A stretch of 19,846 nucleotides of DNA from contig JAEWOQ010000481.1 of NCBI GenBank assembly GCA_023460875.1, positions 1 to 19,846 on the forward strand, given 5' to 3'. Position numbers and translations under genes: made by a program. The DNA comes from Pseudomonadota bacterium (GTDB lineage: Bacteria > Myxococcota_A > Polyangia > Polyangiales > Polyangiaceae). The notes under the pieces are model-generated. The model searched no databases and was not told where the DNA came from. It was given only the letters and a program-made list of their open reading frames with translations. Positions 15,752 to 19,846 of this stretch are shown piece after piece. Each line of letters opens with the position of its first letter. The stretch's first letter is position 1.

Positions 15752-15758
<7 letters not shown>
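15582..15758 (+). CDS. Possible small ORF (58 residues) bridging the excisionase-like and integrase genes
   Basis: ATG 15582 follows AGGAGG (15572-15577) by 4 nt and overlaps the stop of the HTH gene. Its TAG (15756-15758) falls just inside the integrase start. The predicted peptide (MGEVAATGRGLAPPC...) is Gly/Pro/Ser-rich with no recognisable domain. It may not be a protein at all. The strong ribosome site and overlaps at both ends could simply couple translation of the integrase to that of the HTH gene. Confidence 0.25.
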
Positions 15759-17383
<1,625 letters not shown>

Positions 17384-17394
17384 CGTGGGAGGCG

Positions 17395-18159
17395 ATGGTG
17401 GTGCATCCGGTCGCGTGCCTGAAGGACAACTACGCCTACTTGGTCCACGGAGAGGGGCGGGAGGAGTGCGTCGTGGTGGATCCGAGCGAGCCGGGGCCCG
17501 TGCGCGAGGCCCTGCGCCGGCTCGGGCTCCGTCTGGTCGCGATCCTGAACACCCACCACCACCGAGACCACGTGGGAGGCAACTCGTCCCTCGTCGAGGA
17601 GCTGGGCCCGCTCCCCGTCTACGGACACCGCAGCGACCGGGGGCGCATCCCCGAGCTCACCGAGGAGCTGGAGCATGACGACGAGTTCGAGGTCGTTGGC
17701 CTGTCCTTTCGCGTGCTCCATGTCCCAGGCCACACCCTGGGGGCGGTCGCCTACGTGGGGGATGGCAGAGCCTTCACGGGGGACACACTCTTCGCGGCGG
17801 GCTGCGGTCGCCTCTTCGAGGGCACGGCGGCGCAGCTCTACGAGTCCCTCAACGAGCGCCTCGGCGGGCTCCCGGACGAGACGCTGCTGTACTTCGGGCA
17901 CGAGTACACGGAGGCCAACCTGCGCTTCGCCGCCTTCGTCGAGCCGGGAAACCTCGACGTGAGCGACAAGCAGTCCCTCGTGAGCGAGCTGCGGAGCCAA
18001 GGCGTGACGACGACGCCCACCACCCTCGCCGACGAGCGGGCGACGAACCCGTTCCTGCGCTGCGATCGCGCGGAGGTGAGGCAGGCGGTTCACCTGAGCC
18101 TCGAGGCGTCGCCGGCCGAGGTCTTCGGGCGCCTGCGCCAGGCCAAAGATGAATTCTGA
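17395..18159 (+). CDS. gloB: Hydroxyacylglutathione hydrolase (glyoxalase II)
   Basis: This 254-residue metallo-beta-lactamase-fold enzyme hydrolyses S-D-lactoylglutathione to D-lactate and glutathione, the second step of cytoplasmic methylglyoxal detoxification. The binuclear metal site is complete: THHHRDH (53-59), PGHT (H113), FTGD (D130) and FGHEYT (H169). The C-terminal helical domain ends with the typical NPFLR (218-222), as in full-length GloB. The start MVVHPVACLKDNY matches the family N-terminus. GGGAGG lies only 2 nt before the ATG at 17395, so the in-frame GTG at 17401 could be used instead. It appears to be a single transcription unit on the host side of the element and convergent with a PilZ gene. 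Glyoxalase II-like hydrolases of other specificity share the motifs, but length and C-terminus favour GloB. Confidence 0.95.
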   Translation: MVVHPVACLKDNYAYLVHGEGREECVVVDPSEPGPVREALRRLGLRLVAILNTHHHRDHVGGNSSLVEELGPLPVYGHRSDRGRIPELTEELEHDDEFEVVGLSFRVLHVPGHTLGAVAYVGDGRAFTGDTLFAAGCGRLFEGTAAQLYESLNERLGGLPDETLLYFGHEYTEANLRFAAFVEPGNLDVSDKQSLVSELRSQGVTTTPTTLADERATNPFLRCDRAEVRQAVHLSLEASPAEVFGRLRQAKDEF

Positions 18160-18217
18160 GCCGCTGCGGGCCGCGGAAGACACCTAAAGGAGGGGGCCTC
18201 TGCGTGGTGCGACGTGG

Positions 18218-18559
18218 TCAGGGCTCGGTGGCGGAAGAGCTCGCTCCGATCAGCGTGAGGAGCTCGCCGATCGTCGACGTGCGCTCCAGCCGGAAGCGCA
18301 CCCCAGCGCGGACGCCCCCGTGAGCCGCCCACGTCACCCAGGCGATCTCTCCGTCGAGCTCGACGCTTGGGTCACCCCAAAACCTCACGCTCACCGCCTC
18401 ACCCAGGCGGACGGGGTGGGAGAGGCTGAGGGCCGCTCCACCCAGCCCCAGGTTCTCGACCCGACCTTGAGACTCGAGCTTACGTTGGCGCATGCGCACC
18501 GTCGCCGCGCATTGGACCTCGTACCTCTCATGAGCGCGGAAGTGGTCCCAGCGGGGCAT
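18218..18559 (-). CDS. Small PilZ-domain protein with a degenerate binding motif
   Basis: The 113-residue product is a single PilZ domain. PilZ domains usually bind cyclic di-GMP through an RxxxR motif and a (D/N)xSxxG motif. Here RAHER (8-12) fits RxxxR, but the second motif reads NLGLGG (about 36-41) with Gly in place of the key Ser. Binding of cyclic di-GMP may therefore be weak or lost. The rest is beta-barrel-like (VSVRFWGDPSVELDGEIAWVTW). No clear Shine-Dalgarno site precedes ATG 18559. It is divergent from a second PilZ gene about 100 bp away and convergent with gloB. Myxobacteria carry many such small PilZ proteins, mostly of unknown target. Confidence 0.85.
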   Translation of the reverse strand: MPRWDHFRAHERYEVQCAATVRMRQRKLESQGRVENLGLGGAALSLSHPVRLGEAVSVRFWGDPSVELDGEIAWVTWAAHGGVRAGVRFRLERTSTIGELLTLIGASSSATEP

Positions 18560-18662
18560 GGCCGCAGGTTACCACGGGATTTTCGCGATTCGGCGTGGCT
18601 CCGCTAGGATACGCCCGCTTGACGTGCCGGGAGAGCTGCGCGCACGTGCCGGAGAACTGACC

Positions 18663-19846
18663 ATGGCCCAAAACACCCGCAAAGATCCGCGCGCCAAGGT
18701 GCTGACGATGACCGTCCGCTACCGGAGCGCGACCATCGACGAGTTCATCGAGCACCACTCGTACGATGTGAGCCGGGGTGGCATGTTCATCAAGACCCCC
18801 TCACCGTTCCCCGCGGGGACCCTGCTCAAGTTCGAGGTGAAGATCGCCGAGGACCAGAAGGTGATGCAGGGGGTGGGGCGCGTCGTCTGGAAGCGGGACC
18901 AGGCCTCCGCCGGCCCGGATCGCCCGGGTGGCATGGGGGTGAAGTTCATCAAGATCGATGAGGAGTCCCGGAGCGTCATCGAGAAGCTCCTCGCCTCCCG
19001 GGGGCCGGACTCCGCGAGCGCGTACGACTCGGGCGGTGACGAGCCTGTGACGCGCAGCGAGCCCCCGCCCGAGCCCGTCCCGGCGCCCGCAGCGGGGCCA
19101 AGCGCCAAGGAGCTCTTGGAGGAAGCCCTGCGAGAGACGGGCGCGAAGAGCTCGGAGCACCCCAGCGCCGCTCCAGCCGCTTCGTCCGCCGCCGCCGAGG
19201 TGGATGGGCCCCCCCAAGAGGAGGCCAGCCCCCTCAGCGACGCGCCTGCTGCGGAAACCAAGACGCCCTCGGAGGCGCCCGAGAGCGCGGACACGGCGCC
19301 GACAGTAGAGCAGCCTGCAGCAGCCGATTCCGCGGACAGCACCTCCCAGGCCCCGCCTGCGGGAGCGCTGCCCCCCGAGACACGTGCTCCTGAGACGTCG
19401 CCCTCCGAGAGCTCGCCCGGTGGACCAGAACGGTCAGCCGGAGTGGCGCCGGCCGGTGAGCCGCGTCTCCCTCGAGAGGAGGACCGCGTGGCTCCCGCCC
19501 GGGCCGTCGAGTCCTCGACCGCCTCGGCCGGCCGGGACCGCTCGAGCCGCGGTCCGGCGCCGGAGCTACCAGAAGAGAAATCCGGCGGTGGACGAGCCCT
19601 GGGGCTCATCTTGGTCGCTGCGGCGATCGCGGCGGGGATTTACTTCCTCACTCGGCAGGACCCCGGCATTCCTCCCGAGCCGGCGCCGCGGACGCCCACC
19701 CAGAGCGAAGCGCGGCCCACCGAGCCACCGGGAGTTCCCGCGGACAGCCCCGAGGCCGCCGAGCCCCCGCCCGCCGACGTGGCTCCCGAGGGCGAAGAGG
19801 CAGAAGATCCGGGGCCGCCCGACGTGCCGGCCCAGCCACCCGCCAC
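18663..19846 (+). CDS. PilZ domain - long Pro/Ala/Glu linker - membrane-anchored protein (3' end outside the window)
   Basis: The frame is open from ATG 18663 (GGAGA 7 nt upstream) to the window edge, giving 394 complete codons. Residues 1-115 form a PilZ domain of the type common in myxobacteria, with DVSRGG (35-40) as the DxSxxG motif, FEVKI and GMGVKFI. The usual N-terminal RxxxR is not obvious. From about 115 to 310 the protein is a low-complexity Pro/Ala/Ser/Glu linker. GLILVAAAIAAGIYFLT (about 314-330) is one membrane segment, followed by another Pro/Glu/Ala-rich stretch. The layout suggests a cytoplasmic PilZ sensor tethered to the inner membrane, with an external part that may contact the periplasm or envelope. 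Its target is unknown. Similar proteins in myxobacteria are linked to motility or envelope regulation, but nothing here shows that. Confidence 0.88.
   Translation, partial: MAQNTRKDPRAKVLTMTVRYRSATIDEFIEHHSYDVSRGGMFIKTPSPFPAGTLLKFEVKIAEDQKVMQGVGRVVWKRDQASAGPDRPGGMGVKFIKIDEESRSVIEKLLASRGPDSASAYDSGGDEPVTRSEPPPEPVPAPAAGPSAKELLEEALRETGAKSSEHPSAAPAASSAAAEVDGPPQEEASPLSDAPAAETKTPSEAPESADTAPTVEQPAAADSADSTSQAPPAGALPPETRAPETSPSESSPGGPERSAGVAPAGEPRLPREEDRVAPARAVESSTASAGRDRSSRGPAPELPEEKSGGGRALGLILVAAAIAAGIYFLTRQDPGIPPEPAPRTPTQSEARPTEPPGVPADSPEAAEPPPADVAPEGEEAEDPGPPDVPAQPPA

Noticed and set aside
18719..19609. 296-residue minus-strand frame opposite the membrane-anchored PilZ gene
   Set aside because: It is the antisense of a Pro/Ala/Glu-rich linker; the plus strand has the PilZ motif, a ribosome site and a membrane segment.

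Overview
The window looks like high-GC DNA of a large-genome deltaproteobacterium, most likely a myxobacterium (Myxococcota). This rests on base composition, a PilZ domain followed by a long Pro/Ala/Glu-rich linker and one membrane segment (right edge), and a second PilZ gene divergent from it. No rRNA or species marker is present, so the assignment is an inference. Two zones are visible: an integrative element (1 to about 17,180) and host core genome (about 17,160 to 19,846). They meet at an intact tRNA-Arg(CCG) gene.

Element, left to right. (1) A plus-strand pair: the C-terminal part of an unrecognised protein that enters from outside the window, joined by an ATGA overlap to a 1029-residue SNF2/RapA-type ATPase with a large C-terminal extension. 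(2) A convergent minus-strand operon: a 2052-residue DEAD/DEAH helicase with several zinc clusters and an MZB (DUF1998) module, a NERD-nuclease/UvrD-type helicase fusion, and an orphan 336-residue protein with a possible winged helix. The junctions are a one-base stop/start overlap and a 2-nt gap. (3) A divergent regulatory gap of about 600 bp with a perfect 20-bp palindrome. (4) A plus-strand orphan of about 418 residues with looser, lower-GC codon use. (5) The integration module: an excisionase-like HTH protein, a possible overlapping small ORF, and a tyrosine recombinase with an AT-hook-like N-terminus whose frame runs through the tRNA into host DNA.

Host side: tRNA-Arg(CCG) on the minus strand, a complete glyoxalase II (gloB), and two divergent PilZ-domain genes.

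The helicase and nuclease cargo resembles parts of known anti-phage systems. The giant helicase recalls DruE of Druantia or a DrmA+DrmB fusion of DISARM. The SNF2 protein recalls DrmD or DpdE. The full gene set of none of these is present: no methyltransferase, no phospholipase-D nuclease and no deazaguanine genes are seen. My best reading is a tRNA-borne defence island with a possibly undescribed arrangement: giant MZB helicase + NERD-helicase + winged-helix-like adaptor, facing an SNF2 + unknown-protein pair. Defence function is an inference. The left part of the element is outside the window and could hold missing components.
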